Positions 8,712 through 16,833 of a DNA stretch of 45,978 bases are shown here, one piece after another. Within the stretch, counting starts at the first letter, position 1, and each line of letters opens with the position of its first letter. The position numbers and the translations under genes were made by a program. Source of the stretch: a virus; the IMG/VR virus record IMGVR_UViG_3300031873_000356, positions 1 to 45,978 of that record; one strand, given 5' to 3'. The notes beneath the pieces were generated by a model, which had not been told where the DNA came from, ran no database searches, and saw only the letters and a list, made by a program, of their open reading frames with translations.

Positions 8712-9235
8712 TCCCCATATTGTTCTTCGAGATATTTTTCTGTTTGTTTTACTACGTTAACTTTTACGCCCTTAAATTCGACTTTTTCAAATTCGTCAAA
8801 AAGATCTTTGGAATAACAATAATATAATATTCCAGGATTCCAGACTCCGTGCCAGAGACAATTTATCCCTTCGAAGAAAAAAAACCATTCAATTTTAACT
8901 TCGTTTCTGACAAAAGAAATTTCTAAACCGTCGTTCCTATTTCCAAGAATATGGGCGAGTTGAAAGCCCCTGCCTTTCATCTTGTCTATAAGTTCTTGTT
9001 GTTTTAATTCACTCAAATCAGAGATATTGGCCCCAAGGTCAATGTCATCGTCATGAGATATGAAATCTTTGTCTCTATAATAACCTAAACACGTACCGCA
9101 ATGAAGCCATGTAAACAAACCAATTTCATTGCATACCTCATACGCTTCTTTTAAATTTGCTATAGCATTTTTTACAACGTCTGGCGAAGATCCAAACAAA
9201 GGAGCGACCATATCAAATCTCCTTGTTTTGTTCAT
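8639..9235 (-). CDS. LicD/fukutin-type phosphotransferase
   Basis: 198 residues. The signature is WLHCGTCLGYYRDKDFISHDDDIDLG: the G-x-x-LG-x-x-R ... DDDID active site of LicD, fukutin and FKRP enzymes, which transfer phosphocholine or polyol-phosphate from a CDP donor to a glycan. The gene upstream is a small zinc protein. The gene downstream encodes a cytidylyltransferase, so producer and user of a CDP compound are adjacent and overlapping. I start it at 9235 (AAAATAATG context) rather than at methionines 18-21 nt further upstream. The C-terminal part (SKDLFDEFEKVEFKGVKVNV) is typical of the family. Confidence 0.8.
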   Translation of the reverse strand: MNKTRRFDMVAPLFGSSPDVVKNAIANLKEAYEVCNEIGLFTWLHCGTCLGYYRDKDFISHDDDIDLGANISDLSELKQQELIDKMKGRGFQLAHILGNRNDGLEISFVRNEVKIEWFFFFEGINCLWHGVWNPGILYYCYSKDLFDEFEKVEFKGVKVNVVKQTEKYLEEQYGEWKIPVTQWHCARNPKCLRNKPLL

Positions 9236-9494
9236 TATTTTCTTTACATTCATCACATTGATATTTTTCTATTTCGAATTCTTCGTTACAATTTTTGCAT
9301 TTCACATCTATGGGATATAAATATGATGCTGCTGAAACTGCTTCTGGATCATCCAAATCTTCTAGTATGGCTTGTTCTTCTTCTGGGTCTATTTCCTCAT
9401 TGATTAGTCTTAAAAAATTATCTTCTCTACATTCATTACAAATCCACATCGCTGCTGGTATTAATTCCACCGTTTCTTTTTTTCTTTTTTTCAT
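9213..9494 (-). CDS. Small zinc-ribbon-like protein
   Basis: 93 residues beginning MKKRKKETVELIP, with CNEC near the start and CKNCNEEFEIEKYQCDEC near the end, i.e. three CxxC-like pairs around an acidic middle (EEIDPEEEQAILEDLDDPE). Probably zinc-binding; function unknown. The start at 9494 is chosen because of AAAGGAAATATA upstream. The frame is open further 5', but that would overlap the GT2 gene. It overlaps the LicD gene by 23 nt. Confidence 0.6.
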   Translation of the reverse strand: MKKRKKETVELIPAAMWICNECREDNFLRLINEEIDPEEEQAILEDLDDPEAVSAASYLYPIDVKCKNCNEEFEIEKYQCDECKENNEQNKEI

Positions 9495-9507
9495 TATATT
9501 TCCTTTA

Positions 9508-10290
9508 TTAAATACCATTACCCCACTCTTTTCCTTCATTGGCAATTATTTTTAAATTTTGCAGACCTTGTTTATAAAATTTTTCATTAGAAACAATACT
9601 TTTATGAAAATTTCTACAGATAAAATGATTTATATGAAAAGTTTCTATGTCTTTGTCTATAATGATTGGAATGCTAGATTTCTTTAGTCTTTCTAACATT
9701 TCCCAGTCTTCAAATCCATAGAAGTCTTTATATAGTTCATTATATCCTCTCATATTTTTTAGTCTTTGTGTTTGTATACAGCAACCTGCGTGGAAAGCTT
9801 GGTTCCGTTTGTCGCTCGCTTCCCATTGCCGTAAAATATCTAATTTATTTAAATCAAGAAAGGGATCATCTATAATCTTTTGTGTGTCCCATGGTTGTAG
9901 TTCCACCATTTTATGTGGTCTAAAAACAACGTCTCCGCTCAAATTAATTATTTTATTTACAATATCGCCATCTATAATAATTTCGGGATCTTTTGTACAT
10001 AGCCATTTTGATTGACAATTTTTTATAATTTTATTACGAATCATGCATCCATTTCTTTCGTTCGCTGGATTTCTCTCAAACGTGAAATATCTAAGATTAA
10101 ATTCTTTTTCCAAATCCTCCATAGGCTCGTGCGGACCATCATTGACAATAAGCCACATCCATTTATTGTCGGGCACGGTCGTCCTAAAACGTTTTAAAGT
10201 GGGAATTAATAAATTTTTCCTGTTATAATTTGGTACGAGGATTATAAGTTCTTTATTTGTAATAGACCAGTCAAATTGTTTATGGTTCAT
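9508..10290 (-). CDS. GT2 glycosyltransferase, paralogue 3
   Basis: 260 residues, the most divergent of the three GT2 paralogues: FDWSITNKELIILVPNYNR, MWLIVNDGPHEPMEDL, MIRNKIIKNCQSKWLCTKDPE and a C-terminal MRGYNELYKDFYGFEDWEML. The DPE and GFEDWE motifs agree with a GT-A transferase. The start at 10290 lies inside the end of the upstream HNH gene (11 nt overlap), whose Trp-Lys codons contribute GGAAA. The downstream zinc gene starts 14 nt after its stop. Confidence 0.8.
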   Translation of the reverse strand: MNHKQFDWSITNKELIILVPNYNRKNLLIPTLKRFRTTVPDNKWMWLIVNDGPHEPMEDLEKEFNLRYFTFERNPANERNGCMIRNKIIKNCQSKWLCTKDPEIIIDGDIVNKIINLSGDVVFRPHKMVELQPWDTQKIIDDPFLDLNKLDILRQWEASDKRNQAFHAGCCIQTQRLKNMRGYNELYKDFYGFEDWEMLERLKKSSIPIIIDKDIETFHINHFICRNFHKSIVSNEKFYKQGLQNLKIIANEGKEWGNGI

Positions 10291-10921
10291 CTGTATATTT
10301 CCATGTTTTATTATGTATAACTGACCAAATAGCACTTATTCCTACATTAAACTTTATAGACAATTTTATCAAAGTCATTCCTTTTGATCTTAATTCTCTT
10401 ATTTCTTTAGCTTTATTATTATTTAATTTTGCAAATATATTAGTCCCGTGCCTAGTCCTGTCTGTGGCATTTATAGATCTTGTGGTCCATTCTAGATTAT
10501 ATAAATTGTTATTAAATTTATTGCCATCTAGGTGGCGAGCCTCCATTCCTGGTGGGCACGGACCAACAAAAGTTTCCAAAATTAATCTGTGGACAAGAAA
10601 TTTTTTGCGAATTTGATTTTTACACAATGTAATATATAAATATCCATGATTGCCAATATATTGTTTTAATATTTTATTTTTATTTAAATATTTATCTGGA
10701 TTTTTTTTAATTTGATAAAAAAAGAATCTGCTTATTTTATATGTATCCATAATTATATTTGGTTTATTCCCATCATTTATATCTTTTATAATTGATTTTA
10801 TTTTATCTGCTGTAATTGTGCAATTATAATTTAAAGATATAATAGATCCATCGGGTCTTGCGGCATACAATTCTTCATACCCCGGAATATTTTTATATTT
10901 AAAGATTTTATTTTGACACAT
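10280..10921 (-). CDS. HNH homing endonuclease (NUMOD4-like, extra HTH) upstream of GT2 paralogue 3
   Basis: 213 residues, strongly similar to the gene at 5163: KYLNKNKILKQYIGNHGYLY, HRLILETFVGPCPPGMEARH, LDGNKFNNNLYNLEWTT, then an HTH tail ending NKTWKYTDEP. It has the same roughly 45-residue HTH-like insert between the NUMOD4-like start (YKNIPGYEELYAARPDGSI) and the HNH core. Both copies sit at the start of a GT2 paralogue, so they may recognise the same site in related genes. Start 10921 follows GGAGACAAG; an upstream in-frame ATG was not used because it overlaps the previous gene further. Confidence 0.85.
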   Translation of the reverse strand: MCQNKIFKYKNIPGYEELYAARPDGSIISLNYNCTITADKIKSIIKDINDGNKPNIIMDTYKISRFFFYQIKKNPDKYLNKNKILKQYIGNHGYLYITLCKNQIRKKFLVHRLILETFVGPCPPGMEARHLDGNKFNNNLYNLEWTTRSINATDRTRHGTNIFAKLNNNKAKEIRELRSKGMTLIKLSIKFNVGISAIWSVIHNKTWKYTDEP

Positions 10922-11309
10922 ATTTTCTTGTCTCCACAACCTCGACCCTTCTCGTCAAGCCCTGTTTCTTTTCAAAGCATTCATCACATACCGCCCCTTG
11001 AATCCTGTAATCTCTGTGGCTCATCATATCTTCTATTTGATCAAATTTGCTTCCAAACCCAAAATGAATTTCGATCGTTCCACCTTCTAGGTTCGGCAAT
11101 ACTCCTTCTTCATCATTTCCCGCATATCCATCTGTATAAATTGGTATTTCTTTTTCACAGCAAATACAAATCCATTTCCATTTTTTATTTATTTTACAAA
11201 TACATTTTTCGGGAATTTTTCGACACCCATTACACAAACCCTCTGTGCTATCTTGGTGCGGACAACAAACGTTTGATTCGCATCCACACGAATTATATTG
11301 CTTTTTCAT
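10908..11309 (-). CDS. Cysteine-rich hypothetical protein
   Basis: 133 residues with 15 or more cysteines: CGCESNVCCPHQ, LCNGCRKIPEKCICK, WICICCEKE and AVCDECFEKK. The pattern points to several zinc sites rather than disulfides, since the neighbours are cytoplasmic. No family recognised. Ribosome site AAAGGAAC lies before ATG 11309, which shares a base with the stop of the MazG-like gene on its downstream side. Confidence 0.6.
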   Translation of the reverse strand: MKKQYNSCGCESNVCCPHQDSTEGLCNGCRKIPEKCICKINKKWKWICICCEKEIPIYTDGYAGNDEEGVLPNLEGGTIEIHFGFGSKFDQIEDMMSHRDYRIQGAVCDECFEKKQGLTRRVEVVETRKYVSK

Positions 11310-11683
11310 TATTTGTTCCTTTGTTTATCTATTTCTTTTACTATGTTTGGTAAACTAAAATTTTCACCTTTTATTGGTTTGTTGGTTGGACCAATGGGTG
11401 AATCTTTACTCATATTAGAGCGATGTATTTCTTCAAATATGGGTTCTATGTCTATTCCCATACAAACACACATACCAAAAGTTACATACAACAAATCACC
11501 TATTCCATCACACATACCAATTAAATCACTGTTTTTTGACGCGCAAATAATTTCATTCAATTCTTCTTGTAAAAAATCCAGTCTAAATTTTAATAGTTCT
11601 GGCTGTAATATAGATGGGGAATAACCAATATTATGATTATATTTTTTATGAAAATCTTTAACCATTTGTTGCATTTTATTCAT
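11309..11683 (-). CDS. MazG-like nucleotide pyrophosphohydrolase
   Basis: 124 residues. It has the all-alpha NTP-PPase helices: FLQEELNEIICA (EExxE-like metal helix), then MCDGIGDLLYVTFGMC (the second, ExxD-like acidic helix) and IEPIFEEIHRSNMSK, a tail typical of phage MazG/PRA-PH-like proteins. Such enzymes hydrolyse nucleoside triphosphates to monophosphates, or adjust (p)ppGpp-like signals, and in phages are thought to tune nucleotide pools. The start at 11683 overlaps the kinase-like gene by 8 nt. Confidence 0.75.
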   Translation of the reverse strand: MNKMQQMVKDFHKKYNHNIGYSPSILQPELLKFRLDFLQEELNEIICASKNSDLIGMCDGIGDLLYVTFGMCVCMGIDIEPIFEEIHRSNMSKDSPIGPTNKPIKGENFSLPNIVKEIDKQRNK

Positions 11684-12137
11684 AAATTATATCACTAAAT
11701 CCTTCTGACAATTCCGGTTTTTCTAATTGCCTATAAAGGTTCACAAGAGCATTTTCCGGAACCTTGTTTTCTTTTCTTTGTTCATTATTTTTTAAACAAA
11801 ATTCTAGAGATTTATTAAAACTAAGAGCTATAACTTTAAATCCAAGTTTTTTACCAAAGTCAATCCAATACTCTCTATTTTTCTTGTTAATTAACCATTT
11901 ACTTTCATCAAGTATTATACTAAGATTTGAATTTTTAGACAGGGAAAAAATAGTACAAGCTATAATTTGTTTTAGATGTTCTTCTTTTGATTCATTATAT
12001 TGTTCTTTATAAAATCCTAGCCTAAAATCATCCACCGAAAGAACTATAATATTTTTTTCTCTTTCCGCTATTTTTCTACATGTTGTTGTTTTCTTAGACG
12101 CAGGAGGAGCTATCGCGAGATATAAGTATCTATTCAT
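11676..12137 (-). CDS. P-loop kinase-like protein with a degenerate Walker A
   Basis: 153 residues resembling AAA_33/polynucleotide-kinase-type proteins: a first strand YLYLAIAPPASKKTTTCRKI, SVDDFRLGFY, then LDESKWLINKKNREYWID (the D...R lid pattern) and CLKNNEQRKENKVPENAL. The P-loop normally reads GxPxSGK(S/T)T. Here the two glycines are Ala and Lys (APPASKKTT), so nucleotide binding may be weakened. Could be a polynucleotide or nucleoside kinase, or an inactive relative. It overlaps both neighbours by 4-8 nt. Confidence 0.6.
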   Translation of the reverse strand: MNRYLYLAIAPPASKKTTTCRKIAEREKNIIVLSVDDFRLGFYKEQYNESKEEHLKQIIACTIFSLSKNSNLSIILDESKWLINKKNREYWIDFGKKLGFKVIALSFNKSLEFCLKNNEQRKENKVPENALVNLYRQLEKPELSEGFSDIIYE

Positions 12138-12625
12138 AATATAATTTTTCTTCTTTTCAACTCTTTTTTAATAAACTTTTGTGGTATTGTTAAACCTCTG
12201 GCTATTTCCTTTTTTGTTTTTTCAATGTTTTTAATAAATTCAAAATCGTTATAGGAATTTCCATAATCATATTCGCCCAACGGAACAAAATATTGTTCGC
12301 CATAAAACCCTTGCCTAAAATTATCGACAAATGTTCCAGTATATTGTGTACCGCTACCTCCGAACTGAACAGTTTCTTCAATTAGTAGATTTTGTTTGGG
12401 TTCGATTTTATAAATATTTTCTTTTAAAATTTTACATATCCAGTGAGATTCATCTATTTCGTTTTCAATAAAATTAGAGTTATCTTTGATAAATTTAACA
12501 AATTTTTCTTGTTGTGATGCATACATTCTTATAAAATATATGTTTGTATAGTCTATTGCTTCTATGTTAATTTCAAAATCATTATGATTATTGTTGCTAT
12601 CAAATTGTATTGATTTTATATACAT
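12134..12625 (-). CDS. Hypothetical protein, 163 aa
   Basis: No family recognised. The start (MYIKSIQFDSNNNHNDFEIN) and middle suggest a mixed alpha/beta soluble protein. FGGSGTQYTGTFVDNFRQG is the most distinctive stretch. The C-terminus is very basic (IPQKFIKKELKRRKIIL). It lies right after the polymerase alpha fragment, where the missing polymerase half would be expected, but shows no similarity to it. It starts 2 nt after the polymerase stop and overlaps the kinase-like gene by 4 nt. Confidence 0.5.
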   Translation of the reverse strand: MYIKSIQFDSNNNHNDFEINIEAIDYTNIYFIRMYASQQEKFVKFIKDNSNFIENEIDESHWICKILKENIYKIEPKQNLLIEETVQFGGSGTQYTGTFVDNFRQGFYGEQYFVPLGEYDYGNSYNDFEFIKNIEKTKKEIARGLTIPQKFIKKELKRRKIIL

Positions 12626-12627
12626 TA

Positions 12628-14997
12628 TTATTCGTAAACCTCAACGCTCTCTTGTATTTCTATTTTATTATTAGTTTGATTAATTAAATCTTGGGCCAAC
12701 CAGATCTTATCAAGAGCGACTACTCCCAATAGGTCGAACTTACAACAACCCATTAATTCGGCACTTCCCATTTCCAGACCAACAATTCTCGTTTTATTTT
12801 TGGGATCATAAACAAGTGGCACCAGTTCGCTAATTGGAACGTCTGCTATAACGAGACCTGCTGCGTGACGACTCTGTGATTTTTTTGTACCCTCTAATCT
12901 TATTGCTTGGTCAAATAAAGGTTTAAACCATTGATAATATTCTTTAATTTTATCTATATTATCAATGCTCCAGTTTAAAATTCCGTAGTCATGATTTTCT
13001 GTTTCTTCTCGCATTTTTTGTAAATCATCTATAATCGAAGCTTCGTCTGGCATTAAACCAGTAATTTCATTACATAAATCAAATGGAGTTATAGAAATTT
13101 CGTCTGCGTTTTTACCTTCTTTTAATGCCCTAACTTTCATCAAATGTTTTACTAAATCCGGCTGTGCTCTAAATACTTCTTTAAGAGCAGCCTTTCCTTG
13201 AAGCCTGCCAAAAGTTACCATCGCGCACACCTTGTCCTGACCATATTTATTTGTTAAATATTCAATGACTTTCTCACGAAAGACCACAGACAAGTCTAAG
13301 TCAATGTCTGGGAGAGAGATATGACCCTGATTAGTTTTAACGGGTTTATTTGAATCTAATTTACAATGCATTCTTAATGAATCTATAATATGTGAATTAT
13401 TTGGGTTTAGAAATTCTAATCCTAAAACCTGATCTTCTGAAGACGAACACATAGTTTGATTATTTTTAAACGCATCTAATATATATAACCACATTTTGGG
13501 GTTATTAATATCTATCCAATCAGCTTCTTCTTTAAGCAATTTTTTATTACTTATGCTTTTATATTTTAAATTATATTGAATAATCAAATTTTTAATCGTA
13601 TTTCTGGAATCATCAATTTTTTCTTGAGTTATATCGTTAGAATTATCTGATAACCATTCCATAAAAGTTACTTGCCCGACATCGAAGTGGGATGGTATGT
13701 TTCGCCCACGATTATAAAACCGAGCAAAGTATAATCCGTATTCTATGGGGTCTATGCCAGTGATACCCAACAAGTAATTGACGAGAGACCCCGCCCCTGA
13801 CCCTCTTCCTTTCCCCCTTGGTGCTTTATTATCATCTACAAACCTACATGCGTCAGAGACTATTAAAAAGTAGTCTGCGAGTTTGGCTTCTTTAATAACA
13901 GACAATTCTTCAAGAAGACGATTCCAGTGAATTTTCTTTTTTTCTATTGGAAAATTAGTTAATTTTTCTTTTGCTCCTTGAACACACAATTCTTTCAGGT
14001 GGTCATCGGAAGAAACTTTATTTGGGGTTTTATACTTCGGCAAACATGGTTTTCTATTTAAAGAATATGGCTCTATCATATCTGCTATTTCTAAAGTTGT
14101 TTCAATTTCTTCTTTTGTATATTTATTGCACATTTCTTTATAATCAAATATATAAAAATGATCAAGATAGAAAAAAGCCATTGTATCGCCTCCTTGTTGG
14201 ATAATAGCTTCTTGTTCTGAGGCAGACGTGTGCATTTGCGAATACAATAATATTCTATGGTCTTCTGCATCTTCTTTGCGAGCATAATGTGCGTCTAACG
14301 TACTAACAGATTTAATGCCGGTGTTTTTTGCTATTTCTCGTAAACATTCCACCACCACATCCTGAATTATCATCCCCTCGGACTGGATTTCTAAGAAATA
14401 ATTTTCCTCACCGAATATTTTAATATGTTTTTCTATTATCTCTAGGCTCTCATCTTTCCAGTTTGGTTTTAATAGTTTTCTACATTCTGCTAGTTTATTG
14501 GTGTCCGCTCCAAATAGACAAGCTGTTTTAAAATCTGAAAAAAGTGATTTTGACAAATTACCGACTAGGCATCCTGACAAGCATATTAAATTCTTATTTT
14601 TTGTGAAATTTGCTAAATTTATTAAATCTATTCTGGGGCGTCTATAGAACCAATCTGGTCTATTGGTTTCGCTAATAAGTGACATTAAATCTTTTATGCC
14701 ATCTTGATTTTTAGCTAAAACAGTAAGATGGTTATGATGTCTATTTTCATTGGTTCTTATGGATGGATCATGTTCGCAGATATATAATTCTACTCCCTGG
14801 ATAGATTTAATATCATATTTCTTACAAGCCTTTTGAAAATCAACCATTCCGGCTATGTTTCCGTGATCCGTGAGAGCTATCGCCGGAGACCCTATCTCTT
14901 TAGCTCTTTGCACTATTTGCAATGGACTAGGCAATCCATCTAGAAGACTTTGAAAACTATGGTTGTGTAAACCTACATAACAATTTTTATTGCACAT
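12628..14997 (-). CDS. dnaE: DNA polymerase III alpha subunit, N-terminal half (PHP plus palm)
   Basis: 789 residues, against about 1,100-1,200 for DnaE. The N-terminal PHP domain is intact in its metal motifs (LHNHS at 10-14, LTDHGN, GVELYI). PRGKGRGSGAGS near residue 395 is the polymerase phosphate-binding loop. LPDIDLDL near 563 supplies two catalytic aspartates and CKFDLLGV near 750 the third. The chain stops about 37 residues later, so the fingers, clamp-binding and OB regions are absent. About 140 residues separate LYFARFYN from PDIDLD, where bacterial enzymes have about 10-20. The start shares a base with the upstream endonuclease stop (TAATG). Confidence 0.85.
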   Translation of the reverse strand: MCNKNCYVGLHNHSFQSLLDGLPSPLQIVQRAKEIGSPAIALTDHGNIAGMVDFQKACKKYDIKSIQGVELYICEHDPSIRTNENRHHNHLTVLAKNQDGIKDLMSLISETNRPDWFYRRPRIDLINLANFTKNKNLICLSGCLVGNLSKSLFSDFKTACLFGADTNKLAECRKLLKPNWKDESLEIIEKHIKIFGEENYFLEIQSEGMIIQDVVVECLREIAKNTGIKSVSTLDAHYARKEDAEDHRILLYSQMHTSASEQEAIIQQGGDTMAFFYLDHFYIFDYKEMCNKYTKEEIETTLEIADMIEPYSLNRKPCLPKYKTPNKVSSDDHLKELCVQGAKEKLTNFPIEKKKIHWNRLLEELSVIKEAKLADYFLIVSDACRFVDDNKAPRGKGRGSGAGSLVNYLLGITGIDPIEYGLYFARFYNRGRNIPSHFDVGQVTFMEWLSDNSNDITQEKIDDSRNTIKNLIIQYNLKYKSISNKKLLKEEADWIDINNPKMWLYILDAFKNNQTMCSSSEDQVLGLEFLNPNNSHIIDSLRMHCKLDSNKPVKTNQGHISLPDIDLDLSVVFREKVIEYLTNKYGQDKVCAMVTFGRLQGKAALKEVFRAQPDLVKHLMKVRALKEGKNADEISITPFDLCNEITGLMPDEASIIDDLQKMREETENHDYGILNWSIDNIDKIKEYYQWFKPLFDQAIRLEGTKKSQSRHAAGLVIADVPISELVPLVYDPKNKTRIVGLEMGSAELMGCCKFDLLGVVALDKIWLAQDLINQTNNKIEIQESVEVYE

Positions 14998-15962
14998 TAT
15001 TTTTTTCTTCGTCTAATTGGCGTGGTTAATGCTTTTTTAATTGACCAATTATAAAGATATAATCTTTTCCATAATGCCATATATGGAATATTGTATTCTT
15101 CTGCTACTTCTACCAGCAATTGTTTTTTACCCTTTACAACAATATATAGATTGTTTCTTTTATTTCTTGCTTGTTCTTTCATTGAAATTAATCGACAATT
15201 TTTCTTGGAATAAAATCTATTATTCTCTATTCTATCTAATGTTAATCCTTTTGGTATTTCGCCAATATCTTCGAAAAAATTTTCAAATCCTTTTGGATTT
15301 TTCTTTGACCATCTATAACATACTTTTATATTGCGTCTGCCATAATCTTTATATTGAGGATGATTTTCATTACTACATCTTTCGTTCATTTGTTTCCATC
15401 TATTATATTCGATTGTTTTGCTTAATCCATGCTTAATATTTGATTTCCCATTATCCCCCCTGGTTTCATACTGTAGGCATCCACAACTTCTTGTACATCC
15501 CCTTCTAAGAAGATTACTTTTTATTGTTTTTTGTTTTCCGCATTCACATAAACACAACCATAATGAACCACCCCATTTGTCCTTGCCGTTTTGTTTTAAA
15601 ACAGTTAATCTTCCAAATTTTTGTCCTGTTAAATCAATGAACCCATGTGTCCCATTTAAACCTTGTGGGTCACGAGAAATATTAAAACCCACCTCTCTTT
15701 TATAACACTGAGTAGTGTCCAACCACCATTTTTCTCTGATTGGTAATTGTTTTATATCATGCATTTTTTCAATAATCTCGTATCTAAAGTTCTGTTCGCC
15801 ATATTTATTCCATGCATCTTGTAAATGTATATTAATATGTTTGTTTCTTTTCAATAATCTTACGTGCTCTTTCAATCTTCTTTTAGTATTAGCGCTACTT
15901 CCTATATAAATCTTTTTATTAAAAAGACATGTTATTTTATAAATGCCAGATAATTCAATCAA
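14997..15962 (-). CDS. GIY-YIG plus DLTG-HNH dual-domain homing endonuclease
   Basis: 321 residues. Residues 1-90 are a GIY-YIG nuclease (SGIYKITCLF, KKIYIGSSANTKRRLKEH, later E and N residues). Residues of roughly 105-165 are the DLTGQKFGRL and CECGKQ...RSCGCL zinc module. Then YNRWKQMNERCSNE, YKDYGRRNIKVCYRW, the GLTLDRIENNRFYSKKNCR nuclease core, and a C-terminal HTH with NWSIKKALTTPIRRRKK. The likely start is TTG 15962, preceded by AAGGGGACTAAAA. Its last codons, AGAAAAAAATAATG, run into the polymerase start. Confidence 0.85.
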   Translation of the reverse strand: MIELSGIYKITCLFNKKIYIGSSANTKRRLKEHVRLLKRNKHINIHLQDAWNKYGEQNFRYEIIEKMHDIKQLPIREKWWLDTTQCYKREVGFNISRDPQGLNGTHGFIDLTGQKFGRLTVLKQNGKDKWGGSLWLCLCECGKQKTIKSNLLRRGCTRSCGCLQYETRGDNGKSNIKHGLSKTIEYNRWKQMNERCSNENHPQYKDYGRRNIKVCYRWSKKNPKGFENFFEDIGEIPKGLTLDRIENNRFYSKKNCRLISMKEQARNKRNNLYIVVKGKKQLLVEVAEEYNIPYMALWKRLYLYNWSIKKALTTPIRRRKK

Positions 15963-16833
15963 TTTTAGTCCCCTTGTATTTTATTTTTACATATTCTTCG
16001 CCCATAGTATTTAGGTCGCTCCATATTATACTACAAACATCATTTTTAGAGAAATTACAAAGTTTACATTTCCAAGACCTGTTGCGGCGAATTAAACTGT
16101 CACTTTTTATCGTTTTAAAAATATCGTATAGTTCAGATAATATGCTGGGGACATCCCCGTTTGATAGACCTATGGTAGTTGGCCCACCATCCGACGTATA
16201 ATAAAAAGTGACAACGCAATTTTTATATTGTGGGAATAATATTTTAGCCGCCATAAAATAAATCTTGGCTTGTAATTTTTTAGTTAAATTGTAAAAATCC
16301 ATTTCTTTTGAATCAAATGGAGATTTTCTATTTCCTGTTTTATAATCTACTATTTCAATAGTATCATTACTTAGCTTATGTATTAAATCTATGAACCCTC
16401 TTACCGCTAACTGTTTTGTCTTGCCATCTTTTTTGACTTCCCATTCTGGTCCAGGTAGTTCAATTTCAAACCATCTTTCTGCATCTATGATTTTTAAATT
16501 ATATGGATTATAGAATTCATCCTCGATAACTTTAAAAAATGAGGCTTTGGCTTTTTTATAATCTGCTGATAATCCTTTGCTTGTGAATTTTCTTAAATCT
16601 GGATGAGGATTTTCGTCCCACGCGCGATCCAGCAACCACAAAGGATCAATAGTCGTCTTTCCCCTTTGTTTTAGTCTAGCGGCCCATTCTAAGGCCTTAT
16701 GCGTGATTGTCCCTATGGTTGCCGCTTTACCAGAACCAGATGATTCTAATTCTAGGCAATATGTAAGCCAATACTTGAAGGCGCAGAACTTGTAGGTATC
16801 AATAAGACTTGCAGAAAATTTATTTACTTGCAT
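15955..16833 (-). CDS. RecB/Cas4-like PD-(D/E)XK nuclease, copy 1
   Basis: 292 residues. FSASLIDTYKFCAFKYWLTY (first Cys plus the QxxxY-like helix), GTITHKALEWA (His), RGFIDLIHKLSNDTIEIVDYKTG (D...(D/E)xK core) and LQAKIYFMAAK match the PD-(D/E)XK nuclease fold of Cas4, AddB and RecB C-termini. CKLCNFSKNDVC at the end, with the early Cys, would bind a 4Fe-4S cluster. Likely a 5'-3' exonuclease or DNA end-processing enzyme of the replication and recombination set. A second, distant copy lies at 29574. Confidence 0.75.
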   Translation of the reverse strand: MQVNKFSASLIDTYKFCAFKYWLTYCLELESSGSGKAATIGTITHKALEWAARLKQRGKTTIDPLWLLDRAWDENPHPDLRKFTSKGLSADYKKAKASFFKVIEDEFYNPYNLKIIDAERWFEIELPGPEWEVKKDGKTKQLAVRGFIDLIHKLSNDTIEIVDYKTGNRKSPFDSKEMDFYNLTKKLQAKIYFMAAKILFPQYKNCVVTFYYTSDGGPTTIGLSNGDVPSILSELYDIFKTIKSDSLIRRNRSWKCKLCNFSKNDVCSIIWSDLNTMGEEYVKIKYKGTKID

